A stretch of 64,000 nucleotides of DNA from Pseudomonas frederiksbergensis (GCF_000802155.2 NZ_JQGJ02000008.1:124001-188000), one strand, 5' to 3'; positions 1-7,249 are shown, numbered from the stretch's first letter. A program made the numbers and translations. The notes: generated by a model from the letters alone, not told the origin.

Positions 1-509
1 CCAACGTCGCCGCCGCCCTTGAAGGCACTGGCGTACCGTTGATCGCCGACGGCGGTATCCGTTTCTCCGGTGACCTGTCCAAGGCCATCGTTGCCGGTGC
101 CTACTGCGTGATGATGGGTTCGATGTTCGCCGGTACCGAAGAAGCGCCAGGCGAGATCGAGCTGTTCCAGGGCCGTAGCTACAAGGCCTATCGCGGCATG
201 GGTTCGCTGGGCGCCATGTCCCAGGCCCAAGGCTCTTCCGACCGTTACTTCCAGGACTCCTCCGCGGGTGCCGAGAAGCTGGTACCGGAAGGCATCGAAG
301 GTCGCGTGCCGTACAAAGGCACCTTGAGCGCCATCATCCATCAACTGATGGGCGGCCTGCGTTCTTCCATGGGCTACACCGGCAGCGCCGACATCGAAGA
401 GATGCGCACCAAGCCGGAGTTCGTGCGCATCACCGGCGCCGGCATGGCCGAGTCCCATGTCCACGACGTGCAGATCACCAAGGAAGCGCCGAACTACCGC
501 GTAGGTTAA
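1..509 (+). CDS. guaB: IMP dehydrogenase, C-terminal part (start lies before the window)
   Basis: This is the C-terminal 168 residues of inosine-5'-monophosphate dehydrogenase, which oxidises IMP to XMP with NAD+, the committed step of GMP synthesis in the cytosol. The frame is open from base 3. The TIM-barrel phosphate-binding stretch GTGVPLIADGGIRFSGD and the GSMFAGTEEAPGE loop are visible, followed by the mobile-flap region around YRGMGSLGAMSQ and a C-terminus ending in YRVG. The catalytic cysteine loop is outside the window. guaA follows 79 bases later on the same strand, so the two consecutive GMP-pathway enzymes form the usual guaBA pair. No defect is seen in the visible part. Confidence 0.97.
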   Translation, partial: NVAAALEGTGVPLIADGGIRFSGDLSKAIVAGAYCVMMGSMFAGTEEAPGEIELFQGRSYKAYRGMGSLGAMSQAQGSSDRYFQDSSAGAEKLVPEGIEGRVPYKGTLSAIIHQLMGGLRSSMGYTGSADIEEMRTKPEFVRITGAGMAESHVHDVQITKEAPNYRVG

Positions 510-534
510 GGCCTTCAGCAAAACGTTAATCACC

Positions 535-554
535 GGGGCTGTTCATTCAGCCCC
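535..554 (+). terminator. Hairpin between guaB and guaA
   Basis: A perfect 7-bp stem (GGGGCTG / CAGCCCC) with a 6-base loop lies between the guaB stop and the guaA start. Only scattered Ts follow, so it may be a weak terminator or attenuator that sets the guaB:guaA ratio, or a message-stabilising hairpin. The structure is seen; the function is inferred. Confidence 0.4.
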
Positions 555-588
555 GAGTTGTTTCTGATTCACTACATGAGAATGAGTC

Positions 589-2166
589 ATGGCCCTCGAC
601 ATTCACGCTCACCGCATCCTGATCCTCGACTTCGGTTCCCAGTACACCCAGCTGATCGCCCGCCGCGTGCGTGAAATCGGCGTGTACTGTGAATTGCATC
701 CGTTCGACATGGATGATGAAGCGATTCGCGAATTCGCGCCTAAAGGCGTCATCCTCGCCGGCGGCCCGGAGTCCGTGCACGAAGCCGACAGCCCGCGCTG
801 CCCCCAAGCCGTGTTCGACCTGGACGTGCCGGTCTTCGGTATCTGCTACGGCATGCAAACCATGGCGGAACAGCTGGGCGGCAAGGTCGAAGGTTCGGAT
901 TTGCGCGAGTTCGGTTACGCCCGCGTCGACGTGGTCGGCAAGAGCCGCCTGTTGGACGGCATCGAGGATCATATCGACGCCGACGGCCTGTTCGGCCTCG
1001 ACGTGTGGATGAGCCACGGTGACAAGGTCACCAAGATGCCGGAAGACTTCCACATCCTGGCCAGCACCCCGAGCTGCCCGATTGCCGGCATGTTCAACGA
1101 CGACCGTCGCTACTACGGCGTGCAGTTCCACCCGGAAGTGACCCACACCAAGCAGGGCGGCCGTATCCTGTCGCGCTTCATCCTCGACATCTGCGGGTGC
1201 GAAGCCCTCTGGACGCCGTCGAAGATCGCTGAAGACGCCATTGCCCAGGTGCGTGCCCAGGTCGGCACCGACAATGTGCTGCTGGGCCTGTCCGGCGGCG
1301 TTGACTCCTCGGTGGTTGCCGCATTGCTGCACAAGGCCATCGGCGACCAGCTGACTTGCGTATTCGTCGACAACGGCCTGCTGCGCCTGCACGAAGGCGA
1401 GCAAGTGATGGCCATGTTCGCCGAGAACATGGGCGTCAAGGTGATCCGCGCCAATGCCGAAGAGCAATTCTTGAACAACCTGGCCGGCGAGTCCGACCCG
1501 GAGAAGAAGCGCAAGATCATCGGCCGTACCTTCATCGACGTGTTCGATGCCGAATCCTGCAAGCTGGACAACATCAAGTACCTGGCCCAAGGCACCATCT
1601 ACCCCGACGTGATCGAGTCGGCCGGCGCCAAGAGCGGCAAGGCCCACGTGATCAAGTCCCACCACAACGTAGGTGGCCTGCCGGAGGAGATGAACCTCAA
1701 GCTGGTCGAGCCGCTGCGCGAACTGTTCAAGGACGAAGTGCGTCGCCTCGGCCTGGAACTGGGCCTGCCGTACGACATGGTCTACCGCCACCCATTCCCG
1801 GGCCCGGGCCTGGGCGTGCGGATCCTCGGTGAAGTGAAAAAGGAATACGCCGACCTGCTGCGTCGCGCCGACCACATCTTCATCGAAGAACTGCGCAAGG
1901 CCGACTGGTACCACAAGGTCAGCCAGGCGTTCGTGGTGTTCCAGCCAGTGAAATCGGTGGGCGTGGTCGGCGACGGCCGTCGCTACGCCTGGGTCGTCGC
2001 ACTGCGCGCCGTGGAAACCATCGACTTCATGACCGCTCGCTGGGCACACCTGCCGTACGAGCTGCTGGAAACCGTTTCCGGGCGGATCATCAATGAAATC
2101 GAAGGTATCTCGCGCGTGACGTATGACGTGTCGAGCAAGCCGCCGGCGACGATTGAGTGGGAGTGA
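589..2166 (+). CDS. guaA: GMP synthase (glutamine-hydrolysing)
   Basis: This 525-residue enzyme aminates XMP to GMP using glutamine and ATP. The N-terminal class I glutamine amidotransferase domain carries the nucleophile Cys86 in GICYGMQ and the His/Glu pair in QFHPEVTHT. The ATP-pyrophosphatase domain follows, with the P-loop SGGVDSS near residue 235. The C-terminal dimerisation domain ends in PPATIEWE, as is typical for the family. Length and all motifs match full-length bacterial GuaA. The ATG at 589 begins MALDIHAHRIL and sits just downstream of the guaB-guaA hairpin. A terminator follows the stop by about 45 bases, closing the guaBA unit. Confidence 0.98.
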   Translation: MALDIHAHRILILDFGSQYTQLIARRVREIGVYCELHPFDMDDEAIREFAPKGVILAGGPESVHEADSPRCPQAVFDLDVPVFGICYGMQTMAEQLGGKVEGSDLREFGYARVDVVGKSRLLDGIEDHIDADGLFGLDVWMSHGDKVTKMPEDFHILASTPSCPIAGMFNDDRRYYGVQFHPEVTHTKQGGRILSRFILDICGCEALWTPSKIAEDAIAQVRAQVGTDNVLLGLSGGVDSSVVAALLHKAIGDQLTCVFVDNGLLRLHEGEQVMAMFAENMGVKVIRANAEEQFLNNLAGESDPEKKRKIIGRTFIDVFDAESCKLDNIKYLAQGTIYPDVIESAGAKSGKAHVIKSHHNVGGLPEEMNLKLVEPLRELFKDEVRRLGLELGLPYDMVYRHPFPGPGLGVRILGEVKKEYADLLRRADHIFIEELRKADWYHKVSQAFVVFQPVKSVGVVGDGRRYAWVVALRAVETIDFMTARWAHLPYELLETVSGRIINEIEGISRVTYDVSSKPPATIEWE

Positions 2167-2210
2167 TGGTGCGTCCGGCGCTGACCGGTAGCCACTAGCA
2201 AGAAACCCTG

Positions 2211-2236
2211 AAGCCCGCTTAGTTGCGGGCTTTTGG
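2211..2236 (+). terminator. Rho-independent terminator of guaBA
   Basis: An 8-bp stem (AAGCCCGC / GCGGGCTT) with a 6-base loop runs directly into a short T tract, 45 bases after the guaA stop. Confidence 0.8.
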
Positions 2237-2256
2237 CGTTTAGGCGCTGACGATTT

Positions 2257-2440
2257 CTAGGCAAAAGCGTCGCGTTTGGCGAAGATGCTTGCCATTTCTT
2301 CCGCATTCTCGCTCCCCCACCTGCCCAGCGGGACGATCGCCTCGGCCAAGCTGCGACCGAGCGGGGTCAGTGCGTAGTCCACCCGCGGCGGCACTTCCTT
2401 GTAGTCGGTCCTCGCCAACACGTGATCGGCTGATGCAAAT
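2257..2440 (-). pseudogene. HxlR-family regulator, C-terminal stump
   Basis: Read on the minus strand from about 2440 to the stop at 2257-2259, the sequence encodes the last ~58 residues of an HxlR-type winged-helix regulator. Recognisable pieces are ADHVLARTDYKEVPPRVDYA and LTPLGRSLAEAIVPLGRW, the wing and C-terminal helix signature of PF01638. There is no start codon, and similarity stops at about 2436-2440, where unrelated sequence begins. The gene has therefore lost its N-terminal half, including the recognition helix. It sits immediately after the guaA terminator and probably marks the left junction of an insertion or deletion. Confidence 0.75.
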
Positions 2441-2556
2441 CTGACTTACTACGCCTCGTTCGATAGGTCGAAGTCTGTAAGCCGTGGTAACCCGTTTGGT
2501 GTGTGCAAGTGATAGGACTTGAAAAGCCCGCGTTATTGCCAGCTGAACACAAAATT

Positions 2557-2598
2557 GTGGCGAGGGAGCTTGCTCCCGCTGGGGTGCGAAGCGCCCCC
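2557..2598 (+). repeat. REP element
   Basis: It begins GTGGCGAGGGAGCTTGCTCC and continues through CGCTGGGGTGCGAAGCGCCCCC, the same unit seen at 49409 and 54184. The inner GGGAGCTTGCTCCC is a perfect palindrome. Confidence 0.85.
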
Positions 2599-2848
2599 AA
2601 TCCAAGCTGACTGGGATCGGCCTGACGCACTGCGATGACGGCTTTGGGCTGCAGCGCATCCCAGCATCGTCACCTTTCGCTACGATTCCTCGCCTCCACA
2701 AGTACCGAAAAATGCTTACCCTCTGCCGCAGCACCCACGTGTATTCCGCCGGCATGGCGCGGAGCGCTGTCGCAATGTCCGCGAACCACTCTGTACCAAG
2801 GCTGCTGCCGAGCAGATGTGGGCCGCTAAATGCTGGGGTTTGAAATCG

Positions 2849-2883
2849 AGCTGTCAGGTTGTCATCTGACAATCTGACAGCTC
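2849..2883. promoter_or_regulatory. Inverted repeat upstream of the HicA-like operon
   Basis: AGCTGTCAG and CTGACAGCT form a perfect 9-bp inverted repeat enclosing a second TGTCA/TGACA set, 25-55 bases before the ATG at 2906. The position fits an autoregulatory operator for a toxin-antitoxin-like operon, possibly bound by the downstream HTH protein. It could also be a simple hairpin. Confidence 0.4.
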
Positions 2884-2905
2884 GTGCGAATACTGGAGAT
2901 CACGG

Positions 2906-3182
2906 ATGATTCGTCCAACGCACCCGAAGAAAGAGATCGAAGAAACGCTTAGGTATGCCGAAGGGCGGGGGTGGCGCGTAGACGTTGGTGGCAGTCACGC
3001 CTGGGGGCGGGCTTATTGTCCATACAACGATGAGGCGTGCCGCTGCGGCGAGTTCTGCATCACCTCGATATTGGAGCACGCCGAAGAACCCTGGCAACCA
3101 TGCGCGAGCATTGCGACGCGTCGTGGACAATTGCATTGCGCATCGCAATCGGCGCGAGGCTGATGACGATGCTGAGGAATAG
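2906..3182 (+). pseudogene. HicA-like small protein gene with a one-base frameshift
   Basis: The frame opening at 2906 (MIRPTHPKKEIEETLRYAEG) reads to residue ~55 and is then lost. One base later, in the next frame, the natural continuation WSTPKNPGNHARALRRVVDN resumes and ends at 3182. Removing one T from the TT at 3071-3072 restores a protein of about 91 residues. The shape resembles the HicA mRNA-interferase fold: an N-terminal helix, a GGSHAW segment with a possible catalytic His31, and a C-terminal helix rich in Arg. Between these lies a cysteine cluster C-x6-C-x-C-x3-C (Cys38, 45, 47, 51) that canonical HicA lacks. The reconstructed stop overlaps the ribosome-binding site of the next gene. 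The HicA assignment is inference from shape. The frameshift may be real decay, a sequencing error or recoding. Confidence 0.6.
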
Positions 3183-3186
3183 AACA

Positions 3187-3741
3187 ATGGAATATATTTT
3201 TACCTTGAAATATCAGCTTGCTGACGATGGCTGTGCCATGGATGAACTGGTGGAGCGGCTGGGAGAAGCGGGCTGCGATGACGCCCTGGTCGGCATCGGG
3301 CAGCCGGGCCGGCTGGCGCTTGAGTTCACTCGCGAGGCTCCTGATGCGGTCACGGCGGTGCTTAGCGCTCTGTCCGATGTTCATCGCGCCGTGCCGTCGG
3401 CCAAACTGATCGAGGTGGCGCCTGATTTGGTTGGGCTGACCGACGTTGCTGAGATCATAGGTGTGTCTCGGCAGAATATGCGCAAGCTGATGTTGGCTCA
3501 TCCAGGCAGCTTCCCGACGCCGGTGCACGAGGGAAGTGCTTCTATCTGGCATTTGGCGGACGTGCTGACCTGGCTGCAGGCCAGGGGCAGCTATTCGCTT
3601 ACCAAGGACGTGTTGGATGTGGCCCAGGTGGCGCTGCAGGTCAACGTTGCGAAAGAAGGCCTACGGTTGTCTGGCTATGGCTTCCGAAGAGTTGGACGCT
3701 TTGGTTGGGTGACAGTCATGTCCAGCCCTTCTTCAGTCTGA
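3187..3741 (+). CDS. Helix-turn-helix protein partnered with the HicA-like gene
   Basis: This 184-residue protein probably binds DNA and may be the regulator or antitoxin of the preceding small protein. The ATG at 3187 was chosen because GAGGAAT lies 6 bases before it and coincides with the end of the upstream gene. An N-terminal alpha/beta domain begins MEYIFTLKYQLADDG. From about residue 80 comes an AlpA/excisionase-like HTH, LTDVAEIIGVSRQNMRKLM, then the WHLADVLTWLQARG helix. The last ~30 residues look unnatural, while the next frame reads MASEELDALVG then stop at 3712. A second one-base slip near 3660 is therefore possible. Function beyond DNA binding is inferred from pairing. Confidence 0.7.
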   Translation: MEYIFTLKYQLADDGCAMDELVERLGEAGCDDALVGIGQPGRLALEFTREAPDAVTAVLSALSDVHRAVPSAKLIEVAPDLVGLTDVAEIIGVSRQNMRKLMLAHPGSFPTPVHEGSASIWHLADVLTWLQARGSYSLTKDVLDVAQVALQVNVAKEGLRLSGYGFRRVGRFGWVTVMSSPSSV

Positions 3742-3999
3742 CGAGCCGGTTGGCAAGAGTAATCGTTTTTGTGCACGGCTCTTGTTATCTAATCGTTTTT
3801 CTACAACCTTAACCGTTAGCTACAAGATCAGGTGCACGACATCATTTCTGGAATGCCCGTGCTGCGATAGATCGGAATGTGAGCCGAAATCGTTGATGCC
3901 GTCTCGCGGGCGTTTGAGGTGGGCGGTGGAGCGGGGCCTACTGTCATCGATATCGTCTTGGAAAGCCCAGTGACCACTGAAGTCCTTCAGGATTGGGCA
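3742..3999. other. Intergenic stretch
   Basis: This 258-base stretch lies between the HTH gene and the convergent TerD-tailed gene. Apart from a possible enzyme stump near its right end (3883-4012), it holds an AT-richer section with repeated AATCGTTTTT at about 3761 and 3791. No start with a ribosome-binding site was found. Confidence 0.4.
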
Positions 4000-4012
4000 T
4001 CAGAGAAACTGT
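3883..4012 (+). pseudogene. Possible C-terminal stump of a TPP-dependent (acetolactate synthase-like) enzyme
   Basis: In one plus-strand frame the residues AEIVDAVSRAFEVGG followed by PTVIDIVLESPV are typical of the last strand-helix-strand of thiamine-pyrophosphate enzymes, where GGPTVIDVV is conserved. Upstream codons in the same frame include stops at 3869 and 3880, and there is no start. The frame ends in TGA near 4012, overlapping the 3' end of the opposing TerD-tailed gene. It is short, so the assignment is tentative. If right, it is a gene remnant truncated by whatever created this accessory stretch. Confidence 0.35.
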
Positions 4013-6072
4013 GATCGAATCAAATCCGTATCGAACGGCGTCATCCCTTGATCTGGCGCAAATACTGCCTGTGCCTTTTGCGGCGAAGCCACCCGTTCTC
4101 CTCGTGCACGTGCATGTAAATCGAACAGAGTCTCCAAATCCGGACGCGGTGTGTGCACCAGGGCTCGCAGCATCAACGATATCCCACTCAGGTTGTTCTG
4201 AACGTTGTTCCACCGTGGCGATGACGTAAGTCCGAGATCGACCCAAATCACGCGCCGCTCTTGCAAGTCCATCACGAATGGCAGGCAGATCCCGGTGTCG
4301 GATGCGATATCGAGACGGTCGACGACGGATCGCGGTTCGAACACTTCACCCGATGCCACGTCGGCACGGGCCATCCAGCCAGCGAAGCACTCGGGAAGAT
4401 CGCAGTACGGCTGTTCGGTGAATGAATTGATCGATGTTACGACGTAGCGGATACCCTTCTCGACGAGGACATCAAGATCGAGGTCGATGAACTCCGAAGC
4501 CCCGTGGGGTGCATCGACGATATCGCCGCTGTGATAGCCGCCGAACCCCTTCAGGTTGTAGTACGCGACAGTTTGCGTGAACACGAAATTGGCGTCGAAA
4601 AATGCGGCGGACAAGTCGATGTCCGTGCGTTCACGGCCGTTCTTCCACCACAGGAACAGGCGAATGAAACGCGTGTCAGGCATAGGCAACCGGCTGCCTC
4701 GCACCAGCGTACGCAGCGACTTCGATGCGGCACGTTGTGCCAGCGGCACCCTGTATTCGCGCAGTACGGGATCGATGAAACAGCGGCCAAGCGGCGGCAG
4801 TGATGCAAAACGCTTTATGAGAGCGTCCCGGCAAATTTGGGCTGCACGCGCCAACACCTGAGGCGTGAGAGGTTCGCGCCGATCCTCGATGCCATAGACC
4901 TTGGCCAACGCCCCTTTCGGCGTGAAAGCCCGCAAGGGCAACGGGCGCGGGGCCCGTACTTGGGCTAGTACCTGCAGCAGGATAGGTGTGGACACTTGTG
5001 TCGCGACGGCCTCGAACGCGTCGAGTACAGCGTCCGCTTCGCTCGCGCGGCGCAAGGTCACATCCAGCCGTCGTGCGAATTCACCGGGACGTTCCTGCAA
5101 TAAGGGCGTAAGCGCGGCGATCTGACGCTGGGCTAGCATTGTTTCGACACGTGATCCAAACGAGGCCGGCGGGTCGTTGCGGCGCGCTGCCGTGATCGCG
5201 GCGAGTGCTCGTGGGTACTTATCGGCGTGCTCCCCCGGATGCAGTACTTCGGCCAAGCGTTTCCAGCGTTCGGCATGACGCATCACATCCTCCCCGGCGT
5301 TGGGTGCGCGATCGAGCAGGCGCAGCAGCAGACGGCGCGTCGCGCGCTTCATCGCTGTGAAACGTGTCGAAGCTGTCGTCAGTGACACGTCGCCTCCACT
5401 CAGCGCCACCGCCAGTCGTAATACGTCTGTCGCCGTTTCGACGTTTTGCTCCAGGAATGCGTCTACCCGTGCATCGCCGGCCACATGCAGGAGCAGTGTG
5501 CCGCCAACCAGTGCGCGAATCTCCCGGAACGGGACGGCCTGAGGCAGCAGACGAAACACATCGCTTTTGTACGCTCGGATAAACCAGACGACATCGGCTG
5601 TTTCCTCTTCGGAGAGCGAAGTGCGCGATGAAACCAGCGGCTCGAGCAATGACTCGAACTCAGAGACGCTGCCCAGTTCGATAACCCGGGATATGAGGTT
5701 TCCTTCAAGCATCACAGGCCGAGCGTGTTCGCTCGGTGGCAAACGCCGAAGCGTGAGGTAATGAATGACGGCGGTCAGGTACAACTCCGCCTCTGAGGCT
5801 TTTAGAACTTGCTCTGGAAAGTCAGGATAAAACGGCTGGTGGTGCACATGGGCGCCGGTCTGCCGCCGTAGCACTCCGATAACATCGCGCAGCCAGTGCG
5901 TGAGTTCTGCCGCCGAGAGCATGCCGATTCGCTTGATCAGCGACTCCGATAGCACGCATCGGAACGCCGCGATTTCCTGGACTGCCGACGCTACCTGGGC
6001 GCGCGTGGCTCCGCCGGTGCCCGTAGGGACGTGAACCTTGGTGCGGCGACGCAGGAACAGCTCCTGATTCAT
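4000..6072 (-). CDS. Large cytosolic protein with a C-terminal TerD-like domain
   Basis: This 690-residue protein has no signal peptide or membrane segment. Residues 1-450 are mostly helical and Arg/Leu rich, with no motif I can name. Residues ~470-640 resemble the TerD fold of tellurite/stress-resistance proteins: TDIDLSAAFFDANF, HSGDIVDAPHGASEFIDLDL, a DLPECFAGWM segment and LQERRVIWVDLGL. The acidic DIDLSA and SEFIDLDL clusters match where TerD proteins bind Ca2+. The layout resembles large TerD-tailed proteins (MXAN_6230/SCO0854 type) from Ter-linked gene clusters, but no other ter gene is present here. AGGGAG lies 10 bases before the ATG at 6072. It is an orphan on an accessory stretch; its role is unknown, plausibly stress or phage response. 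Confidence 0.65.
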   Translation of the reverse strand: MNQELFLRRRTKVHVPTGTGGATRAQVASAVQEIAAFRCVLSESLIKRIGMLSAAELTHWLRDVIGVLRRQTGAHVHHQPFYPDFPEQVLKASEAELYLTAVIHYLTLRRLPPSEHARPVMLEGNLISRVIELGSVSEFESLLEPLVSSRTSLSEEETADVVWFIRAYKSDVFRLLPQAVPFREIRALVGGTLLLHVAGDARVDAFLEQNVETATDVLRLAVALSGGDVSLTTASTRFTAMKRATRRLLLRLLDRAPNAGEDVMRHAERWKRLAEVLHPGEHADKYPRALAAITAARRNDPPASFGSRVETMLAQRQIAALTPLLQERPGEFARRLDVTLRRASEADAVLDAFEAVATQVSTPILLQVLAQVRAPRPLPLRAFTPKGALAKVYGIEDRREPLTPQVLARAAQICRDALIKRFASLPPLGRCFIDPVLREYRVPLAQRAASKSLRTLVRGSRLPMPDTRFIRLFLWWKNGRERTDIDLSAAFFDANFVFTQTVAYYNLKGFGGYHSGDIVDAPHGASEFIDLDLDVLVEKGIRYVVTSINSFTEQPYCDLPECFAGWMARADVASGEVFEPRSVVDRLDIASDTGICLPFVMDLQERRVIWVDLGLTSSPRWNNVQNNLSGISLMLRALVHTPRPDLETLFDLHARARGERVASPQKAQAVFAPDQGMTPFDTDLIRSQFL

Positions 6073-6135
6073 GCTTGATTTCTCCCTTTGGCCGCCGTTG
6101 TGAGTGGGCAGCTACGTCGCATCTGCAGTCGATGT

Positions 6136-6159
6136 AAAAACGCCTGCAAGAAGCAGGCG
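6136..6159 (-). terminator. Rho-independent terminator, minus strand
   Basis: Read on the minus strand, CGCCTGC-TTCTT-GCAGGCG is a perfect 7-bp hairpin followed by TTTTT. It can end the candidate small RNA that starts near 6219 and any read-through from treR. Confidence 0.75.
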
Positions 6160-6219
6160 CGGTGTGGAGAGCGGAACCCCTAGGTCATGAGGGTGAGAAG
6201 GAAGGTGTTCCATAGCCAC
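6136..6219 (-). ncRNA. Candidate small RNA of about 84 nt
   Basis: A good sigma-70 promoter (CTGACA, 18 bases, TAGAAT) and a textbook terminator bracket this interval on the minus strand with no plausible ORF inside. Within it GAAC...CCCT and AGGG-GTTC can pair as a nested hairpin upstream of the terminator stem. It may be an independent regulatory RNA or a type I antitoxin-like antisense RNA, but no target was identified. Boundaries come only from the predicted signals. Confidence 0.4.
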
Positions 6220-6225
6220 GCAGGC

Positions 6226-6255
6226 ATTCTACGGAAGGTGGGTCCTGCTTGTCAG
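6226..6255 (-). promoter_or_regulatory. Sigma-70-like promoter for the candidate small RNA
   Basis: On the minus strand the -35 CTGACA (6255-6250) and -10 TAGAAT (6231-6226) are separated by 18 bases. Both differ from consensus at one or two positions. Transcription would start near 6219. Confidence 0.5.
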
Positions 6256-6360
6256 GCAAACACATAGCTTGAAACGTACTCGATTCTCGACTGGCAATAT
6301 CTTTCTAATGACTTCCGCACAATACAACGCGTGAGCCCGTATCCACATGGTTTGTTGTGT

Positions 6361-7065
6361 TCACCGCCGCGCCACATCCGAAAAATAAAACTTATCCAGG
6401 GTATGCCGCGATTCGGTGTACTCGAACTGCCGGCCGTCCTGGAGAAAGGTCTGGTTGCTGACCACGATCACATGGCTCTGGCCTTCGAGGTCGAGGTGCT
6501 GCTGGTCGTCCTTGGCGCAGCGGACCGCTTCGATGGTGCGCTGGGCGTAGGCGATTTGCAGGTGCAGGGTCTGTTCGATGAAGGCGTAGATCGACTGCAC
6601 GGCGATGTCGCGGGTCAGGCCCGGGATCACGTCGCTGACGAAGTGGTTGATGTCCAGGATCACGCGCTTGCCGTCGATTCGCCGGACCCGCTTGATGCGG
6701 GTAATCGGGCTGCCGGCGGGGGCCTTGATGTGCTCGAGTAGCGCTCCTTCCAACGGCAACTGGCTGAACTCGACCACTTCGGTGCTGACATCGTTGCCCA
6801 GGCGCGGGTAGGTCTCCTGGAAGCTGACGATGCCGCCGAGCTGGAATTCGATGGGTTGGGTCGACAGCACGAAGGTGCCCTTGCCATGGATCTTCTGCGC
6901 GAACCCACGCTCCTGGAGTTGTTCGATGGCCTTGCGCACCGTGCCACGGCTGGCCTGGTAGCTGTCCATCAGTTCGGTTTCGGACGGCAGGCGAGCGCCG
7001 CGCTCCAGGCGTTCGGTGGTAATGCTGGTCAGCAGATCGTTGTAGATCTGGTTGTATTTACTCAT
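6361..7065 (-). CDS. treR: Trehalose operon repressor TreR (GntR family)
   Basis: This 234-residue regulator has an N-terminal winged HTH (YNQIYNDLLTSI through LPSETELMDSYQASRGTVRK, with KIHGKGTFVL as the wing). The C-terminal UTRA effector domain contains the family signature YAFIEQTLHLQIAYAQRTIE. TreR proteins of this GntR/UTRA branch sense trehalose-6-phosphate and release DNA. It is divergent from the PTS permease gene treP, and inverted repeats in the shared 243-base promoter region are its probable operators. The ATG at 7065 starts MSKYNQIYNDLL, the normal N-terminus for the family. Repression of the tre operon and autoregulation are inferred from arrangement. Confidence 0.92.
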   Translation of the reverse strand: MSKYNQIYNDLLTSITTERLERGARLPSETELMDSYQASRGTVRKAIEQLQERGFAQKIHGKGTFVLSTQPIEFQLGGIVSFQETYPRLGNDVSTEVVEFSQLPLEGALLEHIKAPAGSPITRIKRVRRIDGKRVILDINHFVSDVIPGLTRDIAVQSIYAFIEQTLHLQIAYAQRTIEAVRCAKDDQQHLDLEGQSHVIVVSNQTFLQDGRQFEYTESRHTLDKFYFSDVARR

Positions 7066-7207
7066 GGAGAGGGCTCTGTACCGCGCTGTTCACCGGGGCG
7101 GAACCTTACGGGCCAAGTGGGGGATTTGTCCAATCGCCTGTCATTTTTTGCCGACAGTAGCGTAGGACGTTTCCAGGGTATTCGGGGCTCATCATAAACA
7201 AAACATA

Positions 7208-7249
7208 ACTCGTCTGTACCAGTTGTTGCTTTAACTCGTACAGACGAGT
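7208..7249. promoter_or_regulatory. Probable TreR operators in the treR-treP intergenic region
   Basis: ACTCGTCTGTAC (7208-7219) and its exact reverse complement GTACAGACGAGT (7238-7249) form a 12-bp inverted repeat 18 bases apart. The right part is itself a palindrome, ACTCGT-N4-ACGAGT (7234-7249). The half-site ACTCGT thus occurs three times within 42 bases, 60-100 bases before the treP start. Confidence 0.65.

Larger units (their letters stand above)
2441..2905. other. Intergenic stretch with a REP element and no supported gene
   Basis: This 465-base stretch separates the HxlR stump from the HicA-like gene. It contains one clear REP (2557-2598) and a possible degenerate partner around 2645-2690. 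A minus-strand open frame crosses it but runs through the REP and out of frame into the HxlR remnant, so it is not coding. The inverted repeat AGCTGTCAG / CTGACAGCT around 2849-2883 lies just before the next gene and could be an operator or hairpin for it. Confidence 0.5.

Noticed and set aside
547..2049. 500-codon minus-strand open frame opposite guaA
   Set aside because: Antisense shadow of a high-GC gene; His/Asp/Val-rich with no motif or ribosome-binding site. The same applies to long antisense frames over treP, treC, the Lon gene, thrC, patD and wspE.
2440..2872. Minus-strand open frame running from 2872 towards the HxlR stump
   Set aside because: It crosses a REP and enters the HxlR remnant in the wrong frame; no family resemblance.
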